Below, piece by piece: positions 17,261 through 26,519 of a DNA stretch of 64,000 nucleotides (its first letter is position 1; every line of letters starts with the position of its first letter). Origin of the DNA: a bacterium. GTDB lineage: Bacteria; Electryoneota; RPQS01. The position numbers and the translations under genes are program-made. Below the pieces are notes generated by a model, which had not been told where the DNA came from, made no database searches, and saw nothing but the letters and a program-made list of their open reading frames with translations. Where the stretch lies: positions 310,001 to 374,000 of the forward strand of contig JADKHW010000001.1 of the NCBI GenBank assembly GCA_016721565.1, given 5' to 3'.

Positions 17261-20200
17261 ATGAAACAGCGTTGTTTTACACTCTTGTTGGTAACTTGCC
17301 TGCTGTTTGGTGCGGCGTCGGTGCAGGCCGGCTACGAGATTTACTTTCAAAACGGGACAGTACTGCCTGCCGATTTTGAATTCAGACTGGACAATCAAGT
17401 TGCTGGCGAGCACGCAATCTTGCAGTTTTATGATGCGCTCACAGCTGCCGATCGCGCGCGTTTGGAGTCGGCAGGCATTGAATTGCTCGGCTATCTACCT
17501 GAGCGTGCTTTCGCAGTGAAGATGACTCGCATGGTGACACAGACGGAGTTGACATCGCTCGGCGTTCGCGCGGCGATTCCTTTTGCACCCGAGTTCAAAC
17601 TGCACCCGCGCGTTCAAGCACGCGATTTCGGAAGCTGGAGCGAGTTTGAGAACGGCGCACGCATGTTCAACGTTGACATCTTCAGTGATGTCCCGCTGGA
17701 TGTAGCCGCCAAACTCCTTGAAGACTCTGGATATCTCGTCGGCGATCACATTGATGCCCTTCACACGCTTGTTGTCGCGGCAGATCCCGGTAAGATTTTG
17801 GACCTCGCAGGCTTGGATCCAGTTTTGTTCATAAATGAAGTCTCGCCGCCACTCGAGAGCCTAAACTCTACCGTTCGTACTCGCCTGCACGTTAATGAAG
17901 TGCAAGCGGCTCCCTACAATCTGTCCGGCGACGGTGTGACAATACTCGTATTCGACGGCGGCATGGTGGACGAGACGCACCCCTGATTTCGGTGGCCGTG
18001 TTACCTTGATGGAAACCGGCACGGTTGCCAATCACGCTACGCACGTTGCCGGAACGGTTGGCGGAAGCGGACTCAATTCAGGGGGAACGAACCGTGGCAT
18101 GGCACCACAGGCCACGATAATTAGCGGCCAATACAACGCGTGTGCACCGTTCTGTTTCTATAATAGCCCCAATGATGTCAGCCCTGACTACATTATGGCG
18201 CGTGAAACGTACGGCATTGAGTTGACGACCAATTCAATGGGCGCAAATGTTAGTCCGAACGCTTATCCCTGTTCATGGTTCGGCGATTACGAATTGACAT
18301 CGCGCATCCTCGATGGCATGGTAAGACAAACAGTGGATCGCCCGCTGACACAGTTCTGGGCGGCTGGAAATGAACGAGGCGACGCAGGTTGCAACAATAA
18401 CTCGTACCGCTGTATGTCAATTCCCGCTTCGGCAAAGAACATCATCACAGTAGGCGCTACGACTGCGGCAGACGCACTTGCCTCGTTTTCGTCATTTGGT
18501 CCAACTGATGACGGCCGTATTAAGCCTGAAGTCTGTGCAACAGGAGTAAACGTGACTTCATGTTCGCCCGGTGGCGGCTACGAAGTGATGTCCGGCACTT
18601 CGATGGCAACTCCGGCCACAGCAGGAGTTGCTTGCTTAATACTTGAGCGCTGGCATACATATTATCCCGGCGCTCCCGATCCATTGCCAGAAGCGATGAA
18701 GGCGTTGATGATCAATTCCGCCAATGACCTTGGCAATGCAGGCCCAGATTTTCAATCAGGCTTTGGTTTGGTGAATGCACAGCGTGCCGTAGATCAATTG
18801 CAAGCTGGTGGTGTCCTTCAAAGCAGCCTTGCATTGGACGAATCTTATGAGCGCACTTTCTCTGTAACCTCGAATACCCCGACACTCGAAATCAGTCTCG
18901 CTTGGTCCGACATTCCGGCAGTTGGCAACGTGATTCCCACCTTAGTCAACGATCTTGATATTCGTTTGATCGATCCGAATGGCACCGGGTATCAACCGTG
19001 GGTTCTAAATCCTGCGTCACCGGGAAGCGCCGCCACGCAGGGCGATGACAGCGTTAACGTCTGCGAAAAAGTCAAGGTCACTTCTCCAATTACAGGCACA
19101 TGGACGGTAGTTGTTACGGGTGAGATTAACATTGGTGATGAACAGACATTCGCCCTTGCATCGAACGTTCCTTTGGTGGCGCTGTGGAGTGAAATCTCTG
19201 GTCAAGTTTTCCCGTCATCAACTCCCGGCGAAGGTGTACCCGGAGCCGTTGCTGTTGTCGGCGAAGGAATCCAGGCTTTAACTGATGCGGAGGGCAACTA
19301 CTCGATTTTTGTCCCGCGTAATGCGACATATCAACTGCATATCCGCGCTTATGGTTACATTCCGCAAACTCTAACGGTGAATGCCAACGCGGCAGAAGTA
19401 ACGCAAAACTTTGCTCTGCTCGCAGCAACCGGGAACGGCACGATTAACGGCGTGGTTGAAACGCAAAACGGAACACCGGTTGAAGGCGCGACCATCACTT
19501 ACTCGTTCCCCAACGCAACCATTCCCGATGACCTTTCAAACGTAGCTGGTATGTTCACGCATGTTCTACCGGGTAGTAATGAATATGTTATCACTGCCAC
19601 GTTAGGAACAAGTTCGACAACACAGACGGTTGAACTTGATGCGGGTGAAACACTCAACTTGACCTTCACATTAATAGACACTCGCACATCACCCGTAGGC
19701 CCTGATGCCAACGGCTACTATTGCTACGAATCTGCCGATACGGGATACGCGCCGACGTTTGAGTACACGTCAATCGCGCCTGCCGCGGGTGGCCCCGGGA
19801 CTTTGATTGGGCCGGGAACGGGAAACGACTGGTCACTCGCCGTCGCATTGCCGTTTAACGCGCGTTTCTATGGAGTACAAACGGGCGGTTTGACTGTAGG
19901 CGCTGATGGTTGGATTGGTTTTGGAACAGTTGCTCCCGGCGCTGCCCCGTACCGCAACGGCTTCATTCCCAGCGCCGCCACTCCGAACAATTGCGTGTAC
20001 GTCTTCTGGGATGACTTGTATCCCTATAGCCCTGCGCAAGGCGGTCAAATCGCCTATTACAACGACGAAGTGAACGATCGTTTCATCGTTGAATACTACC
20101 AAGTACCGCATTTTGCGCCTGACACGTTTAAGGTATCCGCGCAATTCATTCTCTATTCGCAGCAGGCTCGCCCAACTACAACTGGCGACAGCGAATTTGA

Positions 20201-21203
20201 GATTCACTACGACCGCTTCGATTACGATGGACCGGATACTGACATGGATGCTACATTAGGCATCGAGAATTCGACCGGAACCGCAGGGTTGATGGTCTAT
20301 TTTGACGGCGGCGCAGATCCCAATCAATTTACGATCACCGCGCCTTATGCCTTGCGCTATACGACAGGCCCAATTGTTGGAACAGGCACAGTGTCCGGTC
20401 AAATCACGGCAATTCCGGCAACTGATCTGTCCACAGCAACCATCCGCATCGGCGCTCTTGCATTTTCACCGGAGGCCGATGGTTCCTACAGCATCGCGGG
20501 CTTGCCTGCAGGTCAATTCCGACTCGAGTTTGAATTCAACGGCTATGAGAACATCGAATCGGAGCAGTTCACAGTCCCTGTAGGCGGTGAAGCGGTCGTG
20601 AATGTTACCTCATACCGACTTGATCCGCCGCAAAACCTTGCTGGAGAATTTGATTCTGAAGCTGGCGTGATTCGCCTGCATTGGAATCCGCCAACGTGGG
20701 GTGGGGGCATTCGTAATAATGGCGAGAGCAGCCTTGACGCACTCTCAAACTACACGGTCTTGGTTGGAGGGCGCCAACCTGTCACGGGAATTGCAGATAC
20801 TTTCCTAGTCTATACCCCGCCAAATCAAGGTATCTACCGATTCTGGGTTATTGCAAATTATGACGGCGGTATTTCGGATAGTTCAAACTTGTCACAGTTC
20901 ACAGTTACGCCGGTCAGTGACGAACATGCCGCAGTGCCGACCGAAATGTACCTGTCGCAGAACTACCCGAACCCATTTAATCCGTCAACCAGCATTACAT
21001 TCGGTCTGCCGATTGAATCACAGGTAACCTTAGACGTCTTTGATATTACGGGCCGGACCGTTGCCACTCTGTTAAATGGCAGAATTGCCGCAGGACACCA
21101 TCGAGTGGAATTTGATGCCACAAACATCGGTACTGGTGTCTACTTCTATCGCTTGAACACTGCGCAAAACCAGCTCATTCGCAAAATGATGCTGCTTCGC
21201 TAA
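17261..21203 (+). CDS. Secreted subtilisin-family (S8) peptidase with T9SS sorting domain; one frame change
   Basis: Read through, this is a ~1314-residue secreted protease. It has a signal peptide (to QAG, about residue 24), a propeptide-like region, and the S8 triad: Asp232 in VFDGGMVDETHP, His in NHATHVAGTVGG, and Ser in SGTSMATPATAGVA. Next come a proprotein-convertase-like P domain, two carboxypeptidase-regulatory-like beta domains (GVPGAVAVVGEG and GTPVEGATITY), a nidogen-like middle part, another regulatory-like repeat, a fibronectin type III-like domain, and a YPNPFNPSTSITFGLP T9SS sorting domain. The frame breaks in a four-C run at 17980-17983; three Cs restore HPDFGGRV. ATG 17261 follows GGAGG. 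Confidence 0.9.
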
Positions 21204-21222
21204 ACCACCTTTCGCGATTCCT

Positions 21223-21246
21223 CAGAGGGGCCGAATGGCCCCTCTG
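21223..21246 (+). terminator. Hairpin after the S8 peptidase gene
   Basis: CAGAGGGGCC, loop GAAT and GGCCCCTCTG make a perfect 10-bp stem 20 bases after the stop. There is no T-run behind it, so it may act as a 3' stabiliser or a weak terminator. Confidence 0.6.
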
Positions 21247-21295
21247 GTGTGAGTAACACTAAATTGAACTTGAATTCTGGAGATATCGACTCGAA

Positions 21296-23863
21296 ATGAA
21301 GCTCTCTTCTCTTGCTAGTTTTCGCTTCACGCCCAACCTGCCTGAAGGCCTATCGCGTTTAACCGAGCTTGCCTACAACTACTACTGGTCGTGGCGCCCC
21401 GAAATGATTGACTTGTTTCGTCGGCTTGATCCGGACATGTGGGAAGTTACCCATCACAACCCGGTTCGCATGCTGATGGATGTCCCGCAATGGAAGCTCA
21501 CCCGCGCGGCCAACAACCACGAGTTCCAAGAACACTATAAACACTGCCTGAATCTGCTTGATTCGTATTTGAATGCAGAGTCGTGGTACCGTCAAGTACA
21601 CAGCGGTGAGCAGAATGGCCGCATTGTGTTCTTCTCAATGGAATATGGGCTGGCCGAATGCTTGCCGCTGTACAGCGGCGGCTTGGGCGTTTTGAGTGGT
21701 GACTACTTAAAGGCGGCCTCGGATTTAGGGCTTCCTGTCGTCGGAATTGGCTTGGCATATCGTCAAGGATATTTCCAGCAGCGACTTGACGTGAATGGTC
21801 GCCAGAACGAGCTTTATCCTCAAAACGACTTTGATGTCTTGCCGATTCAGCCCGTGCTTGATGATAAGGGTCAACGTATCACCATTCAGATTCCTTTTCA
21901 CAATCGTCAGCTGACCATCGGCGCATGGCTTGTCACAGTAGGCCGAGTTCCGCTCTATGTCTTGGACACAGATCTTCCCGAGAATAGCCCGGCTGATCGT
22001 TCGATTACGCACACTCTCTATGGGGGAGATCGCGAAACACGTATCCAGCAAGAGATTGTGTTAGGCTTCGGCGGCATTGAATTGTTGCGCAAACTGGGCA
22101 TCAAAATGTCTGTCTGCCACATGAACGAAGGCCACTCAGCGTTCGTCCAGATTGCGCGCGTCCTGCATGCAGCGGCCGATCAAGGGCTGTCGTGGTACGA
22201 GGCATTGCAGCTTGTCGCAGCCGGCACTTTGTTCACTACACACACCCCTGTCCCCGCAGGAATCGATGAGTTTTCGACGGAGTTGATGGACAAGTATTTT
22301 GGTCAAATTTATGACCGCTATGGAATCTCTCGCGATGAAGTATTGGGTCTCGGCAGTGTTCGACCCGGCGCACCTGGCCAGCCATTTAACATGGCGATAT
22401 GCGCACTGCGAACCTCTGATTATACAAACGGAGTAAGTCGCCTGCACGCCGACGTCTCACGCCGCATGTGGACAGAAAGTTGGCCCAATCTCCCGCACGA
22501 AGAGGTGCCAATCGACTTCGTCACAAACGGAGTGCATCACGCGACATGGATCTCGCCCGAGATGTCGCAATTATATCAGCGGCATTTTTCAGCCGATTGG
22601 AACAATGGCCCCGATGACAAGAGACTGTGGGCGCAGGTCGACAGCGTTCCCGACAATGAAATATGGGAAACGCATAATCTAGGCAAACTTCGTTTAATCG
22701 ACTTCGCTCGTACGCGTGTTTCGCAGTATCGCCAGCGCGTCAGCGGATTTGTTCCGTTGGCTGAAGAACTTGAAGAGATTTTTGCACCTGACATTTTGAC
22801 TATTGGTTTTGCCCGCCGGTTCGCAACGTACAAACGGGCCACGCTTTTGCTTTCACATCCGAAGAGACTGCTTGCACTCTTGCGCGATCCTGAGCGTCCT
22901 GTACAGTTTATCTTCGCCGGCAAAGCGCATCCGCAAGACGTCATGGGCAAGGACCTGATTGCCGAATTAATCAGATTCGCCCGCGAAAACGGCGTGGAGC
23001 ATCGCATGCTCTTCCTTGAAAACTACGACATGAACGTAGCTGCACATCTTGTGCGCGGTGTCGACATCTGGATGAACAATCCTCGTCGTCCGCTCGAAGC
23101 CAGCGGCACAAGCGGTATGAAAGTACTGATCAACGGCGGCCTGAACTTCTCAATCCTTGACGGCTGGTGGGAGGAAGCCTATCTGCCTGAAAACGGTTGG
23201 GCCATCGGTGGCGCAATGCAGTTCGGGGACGATGGTAAGCAAGATGAAAGTGATGCTCGCATGCTCTTTGATGTGCTTGAACATCAGATTGTACCGCTCT
23301 ACTATCGCCGCGATGAAAACGGCGTCCCTTCAGCATGGATGCAAAAAGTAAAGGCGTCAATTGCAGGTTTGGTCCCGCGCTTTGATGCTCGCCGGATGGT
23401 CAAAGAATATTGGGAAGACTTCTATGCACGCGCACTTGAACGTTGCGCCATGATGGAGATGGACAATGCCGCGGGCGCTCGTGAACTGGCTCGTTGGAAG
23501 AGGTACCTCGAAAGTCGGTGGCATGAGGTGCGTGTCATAAATGTGCAAACCGAGCCAACGTATAATTTACATCCGGGAAGCTCTGTTAAGGTTCGTGCAG
23601 AAGTAGCGCTCGGTGGTCTCTCTCCAGATGACGTTGAAGTCCAAATCTGTTACGGTGAAGATCAGGGCAGTGGAGATCTTGAACTGTCGGGCTACTCACG
23701 ACTTGAACACTCATCGGATGGCACTTCGCACATCTATACTGGCAACTGGACCGCTCCTGAGAACGGCGTATTTGGATACACCGTTAGAGTTGTTCCGAGC
23801 CACCCTTTCCTTGGCAATCCTCTGCGTATGGGCATCGTTCGATGGGCCGCACCACACGCTTAG
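21296..23863 (+). CDS. glgP: Alpha-glucan (glycogen) phosphorylase, GT35
   Basis: An 855-residue phosphorylase that releases glucose-1-phosphate from glycogen or maltodextrin. It belongs to the short bacterial/archaeal branch: the N-terminal ~110 residues (TELAYNYYWSWRPEMIDLFRR) match the DUF3417 region that precedes the catalytic core. The pyridoxal-phosphate lysine is in EASGTSGMKVLINGG near residue 609, and TFATYKRA-type and HMNEGHSAF segments form the active site. The last ~100 residues form a beta-rich extension. It appears monocistronic, between two hairpins. No other glycogen gene is in the window. Confidence 0.95.
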   Translation: MKLSSLASFRFTPNLPEGLSRLTELAYNYYWSWRPEMIDLFRRLDPDMWEVTHHNPVRMLMDVPQWKLTRAANNHEFQEHYKHCLNLLDSYLNAESWYRQVHSGEQNGRIVFFSMEYGLAECLPLYSGGLGVLSGDYLKAASDLGLPVVGIGLAYRQGYFQQRLDVNGRQNELYPQNDFDVLPIQPVLDDKGQRITIQIPFHNRQLTIGAWLVTVGRVPLYVLDTDLPENSPADRSITHTLYGGDRETRIQQEIVLGFGGIELLRKLGIKMSVCHMNEGHSAFVQIARVLHAAADQGLSWYEALQLVAAGTLFTTHTPVPAGIDEFSTELMDKYFGQIYDRYGISRDEVLGLGSVRPGAPGQPFNMAICALRTSDYTNGVSRLHADVSRRMWTESWPNLPHEEVPIDFVTNGVHHATWISPEMSQLYQRHFSADWNNGPDDKRLWAQVDSVPDNEIWETHNLGKLRLIDFARTRVSQYRQRVSGFVPLAEELEEIFAPDILTIGFARRFATYKRATLLLSHPKRLLALLRDPERPVQFIFAGKAHPQDVMGKDLIAELIRFARENGVEHRMLFLENYDMNVAAHLVRGVDIWMNNPRRPLEASGTSGMKVLINGGLNFSILDGWWEEAYLPENGWAIGGAMQFGDDGKQDESDARMLFDVLEHQIVPLYYRRDENGVPSAWMQKVKASIAGLVPRFDARRMVKEYWEDFYARALERCAMMEMDNAAGARELARWKRYLESRWHEVRVINVQTEPTYNLHPGSSVKVRAEVALGGLSPDDVEVQICYGEDQGSGDLELSGYSRLEHSSDGTSHIYTGNWTAPENGVFGYTVRVVPSHPFLGNPLRMGIVRWAAPHA

Positions 23864-23895
23864 TCTGCCTGAAGATCAAAATTAAGAGCGTCTTA

Positions 23896-23926
23896 CTGAG
23901 ATGCCCTTTTAACGAGGTGATGAGGG
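23896..23926 (+). terminator. Weak terminator-like hairpin after glgP
   Basis: AGCGTCT-tactg-AGATGC with a following CCTTTT could form a 6-bp stem with one G-U pair. It lies between the glgP stop and the convergent acetyltransferase gene. Weak. Confidence 0.3.
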
Positions 23927-23939
23927 TGAGATTGCGAGC

Positions 23940-24425
23940 TTACAAATCGAGTGCAAGCATCTGCGCACGAGGCTTCAAGTCACAGGAGGCATAGAGTTTT
24001 CTTGCGACTTCGTTGTCCTCTGCAACAAGTAGCCATAGCTCCTTGCATTGTAGCTCCATAGCACGATTACGCGCATATTCCATGAAGATCCTACCTGTGC
24101 CTTTGCCACGATGCTCGGGCATGACAGAGATATCCCAGACCCATAACTCGCTGTTTCCGTTAAATCTATTGCTCGTGATGTAAAGCCAGATATGACCCAA
24201 GTAAGAAATGGCTGACGAACTGGCTACCCAAATCTCGCTTTCTTGCCTAAAAGCAAACTCCTTTACGAAGCTTTTGTATCGGTCGAAAAGATCGGATTTT
24301 GATTGATTTGGACGGCCATGGAGGGAACTGCAAGTCTGGCTACCGAGTTGTAGAAAAGTGTCGAGGTCTGCTGATTGTAGCGGACGAAGTCGAACTATGT
24401 CTAATTCTGCGGAATTGTCTAACAT
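23940..24425 (-). CDS. GNAT-family N-acetyltransferase
   Basis: A 161-residue acetyltransferase on the minus strand, convergent with glgP. The acetyl-CoA-binding motif is SVMPEHRGKGTGRIFMEYA (R-x-x-G-x-G), preceded by the ELWVWDISV strand and followed by WLLVAEDNEVARKLYASCDL. The substrate is unknown. It is one of only a few minus-strand genes here and stands alone, so it may be a late arrival, although its codon use does not look strikingly different by eye. Confidence 0.85.
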   Translation of the reverse strand: MLDNSAELDIVRLRPLQSADLDTFLQLGSQTCSSLHGRPNQSKSDLFDRYKSFVKEFAFRQESEIWVASSSAISYLGHIWLYITSNRFNGNSELWVWDISVMPEHRGKGTGRIFMEYARNRAMELQCKELWLLVAEDNEVARKLYASCDLKPRAQMLALDL

Positions 24426-24589
24426 ATTGATTTATTTACGAGTTAGAACGAGTTAAGTCGTCTTAAGACTCTGTTTATTTGAAACTAACAACAGAAGCAA
24501 CTGCGTCGGCTTTTCTTTAGCCCGGCTGCTGAAAGTTAATTGGAAGTTTCGTAGATTGCGAGAGAATCGCAGAGGAAAAACCACAGGAG

Positions 24590-25615
24590 ATGAAAGTGAA
24601 GAAGATTGGATTAATTCTCGGCTCGATGGCCGTGGTGGCACTGGTATTGACCGGTAGCTACAGCTACGCGTGTGATGGCAGCGCCTGTTCGTCAAAGAAG
24701 GCCTCCGTCAAGAAAACCGCAACTGAACAGGCCGCGACGAATGCGGTCCTCACCTCGACCGGCGACAAGGCCGCATGCTCGGCCAGCTGTGATGCGTCTA
24801 AGGCTTCCACTCAGCAAGCAGCGGGTTCCTGCGATGTCACAAAGTGTGCATCGACCACCAATGCAACAATGACCAGTGGTGCGGCGTGCCCGATCACTGG
24901 TGCAACGGCAGCGGCTGGTTCTTCGTGCAGTGCGTCGTGTACAGCAGGTAAGAACGCTTCGATGACATCGGGTACATGTGATGCTTCAAAGCACGCCGCC
25001 ATGACCAGTGGAACATGTGACATGTCCAAGTGCACAACGACTGGCGCCACTAAGGCCTCCGGATCTTGTGATATGTCGAAGTGCTCCTCGACGAGCAACG
25101 CTTCAATGACCTCGGGTTCATGTGATGCTTCTAAAAATGCTTCAATGACAGCCGGTTCATCCTGCTGCATGAGCAAGGGTGCTTCAAATGCGTCGATGAC
25201 ATGTGCCTCGAGTGCCGGCAAGATGGCCAGCAACGAAAAGGGCTATTTTGGCGCGAACGTGTACAAGGTTGACAATGGAATGGTGTACGCTGTCGCGGAT
25301 GGCAAGAAGTTTGTCGTCACTGAAAAGACTCCGTACAATCAAGTTGGAAACGCACGCTTCTATTTCGCTGATGATGCTTGTGCCGTGAAGTGTAGTGAAA
25401 AGATGGCATCGATGGCAAAGACATATTGTCATGAAGCTGCTGAACTCGCGACAACGGAATCAAATGTAAAGATCGAAGATGGCAAGAAGATTGCCACTTG
25501 TTCGATGTCAGGAAAGAGCTTTGAAGTTACGAGCGCAACGCCTGCCGTTGTGATCGATGGACAGAAGCAATACTTCTGTGGCGAAGGGTGTGCTAACCAT
25601 TTTATGGGCATTTAG
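24590..25615 (+). CDS. Secreted Cys/Met-rich repeat protein with two YHS/TRASH-like modules
   Basis: No full-length match is recognised. The 341-residue protein has a signal peptide (about residues 1-27, SYSYA then CDG). Residues ~28-217 are low-complexity (A, S, T, K, M) with 18 cysteines in irregular repeats of the type M-T-S-G-T/S-C-D-A/M-S-K-(C), spaced 13-18 residues. The rest holds two modules, each ending like a YHS/TRASH metal domain: FYFADDACAVKC, and CSMSGKSFEV...YFCGEGCANHF. YHS domains occur in copper and mercury handling proteins, so metal binding outside the cytoplasm is the likeliest role, by inference. No transporter or regulator is adjacent. A terminator hairpin follows. Confidence 0.7.
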   Translation: MKVKKIGLILGSMAVVALVLTGSYSYACDGSACSSKKASVKKTATEQAATNAVLTSTGDKAACSASCDASKASTQQAAGSCDVTKCASTTNATMTSGAACPITGATAAAGSSCSASCTAGKNASMTSGTCDASKHAAMTSGTCDMSKCTTTGATKASGSCDMSKCSSTSNASMTSGSCDASKNASMTAGSSCCMSKGASNASMTCASSAGKMASNEKGYFGANVYKVDNGMVYAVADGKKFVVTEKTPYNQVGNARFYFADDACAVKCSEKMASMAKTYCHEAAELATTESNVKIEDGKKIATCSMSGKSFEVTSATPAVVIDGQKQYFCGEGCANHFMGI

Positions 25616-25636
25616 TCTTCGTGTCCGAGCCAAGCG

Positions 25637-25674
25637 GAGGCCGCGCCCAAGTGGGTGCGGCCTCTTGATTTTAT
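25637..25674 (+). terminator. Terminator after the Cys/Met-rich gene
   Basis: GAGGCCGC (25637-25644) pairs with GCGGCCTC (25657-25664), extended inside by GCCC/GGGT around an AAGT loop, followed by TTGATTTTATT. The stem is long and GC-rich. Confidence 0.85.
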
Positions 25675-25760
25675 TAGCACTTAAACGCTAATTGTTGAAA
25701 ATTAACCGTTTAAGGGGAATGGTAGGGGGTACAGTCTGATGAATCAATGCAGTTTGATGC

Positions 25761-25789
25761 TTGACAGGCTCAAAGGCGTTCCTTATATT
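25761..25789 (+). promoter_or_regulatory. Sigma-70-type promoter of the tRNA cluster
   Basis: TTGACA at 25761-25766, a 17-base spacer and TATATT at 25784-25789. It lies 22 bases upstream of the tRNA-Ala gene. Confidence 0.85.
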
Positions 25790-25811
25790 TCGGGTTCGCA
25801 CACAATACCGC

Positions 25812-25884
<73 letters not shown>

Positions 25885-25925
25885 CTAAAACGCTCCCGAT
25901 AATGTTGTCGGGTCTGTTCTTTCTT

Positions 25926-26000
25926 GCGGGAGTAACTCAGTGGTAGAGTTCCACGTTGCCAACGTGGTTGTCGCGGGTTCGAATCCCGTCTCCCGCTCCA
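25926..26000 (+). tRNA. tRNA-Gly (anticodon GCC)
   Basis: The acceptor GCGGGAG pairs with CTCCCGC. The anticodon stem CCACG/CGTGG holds loop TTGCCAA, and the T arm is GCGGGTTCGAATCCCGT. Unlike its neighbours in this cluster, it encodes the terminal CCA (25998-26000). Confidence 0.95.
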
Positions 26001-26082
26001 AGTTTGAATGAAGGCTGCGCCAAGTTGCAGTGTTGCTGCGCCTGCGCAAGTACCACCTGAACAGCGGCCTATGTAGATGTGC

Positions 26083-26154
26083 GGCGCCGTAGCCAAGTGG
26101 TAAGGCGGAGGTCTGCAAAACCTCTATTCAGCGGTTCGAACCCGCTCGGCGCCT
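26083..26154 (+). tRNA. tRNA-Cys (anticodon GCA)
   Basis: The acceptor GGCGCCG pairs with CGGCGCC. The anticodon stem GAGGT/ACCTC holds loop CTGCAAA, and the T arm is AGCGGTTCGAACCCGCT. CCA is not encoded. Confidence 0.94.
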
Positions 26155-26193
26155 CAAAGCCGCTCCCCGACCGGTTTTGGCCCTACGCGGCTC

Positions 26194-26279
26194 GCCGGGA
26201 TGGTGAAATGGTAGACACAGGGGACTTAAAATCCCCAGGGAACAAAATTCCCGTGCCGGTTCGAGTCCGGCTCCCGGCA
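26194..26279 (+). tRNA. tRNA-Leu (anticodon TAA)
   Basis: A class II tRNA with a long variable arm. The acceptor GCCGGGA pairs with TCCCGGC. The anticodon stem GGGGA/TCCCC holds loop CTTAAAA, and the variable arm is about AGGGAACAAAATTCCCGT. CCA is not encoded. Confidence 0.94.
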
Positions 26280-26364
26280 CACGAAGAGCATCTTCACCGC
26301 AAATGCTCTGGTTTGTCTGCCCTGCGGTCGCACTACCGGCTATTGGGCCGGTTGCTTTGTTTTG

Positions 26365-26440
<76 letters not shown>

Positions 26441-26519
26441 CGAGCGTGAGTACTGAAAGCAGTGTTCACGATTATTATCCGATCTTTCCAGAGGTATCCG
26501 TTCGTAAAGGTACTCAACT

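Noticed and set aside
24960..25200. Direct repeats that might suggest a CRISPR array or satellite
   Set aside because: The repeat is in coding frame, of uneven spacing (13-18 codons) and degenerate; there are no unique spacers and no cas genes in the window.
24811..25233. 140-codon minus-strand frame inside the Cys/Met-rich gene
   Set aside because: Regular translation arises from the antisense of the repeats; no start signal, and it cannot coexist with the well-supported plus-strand gene.
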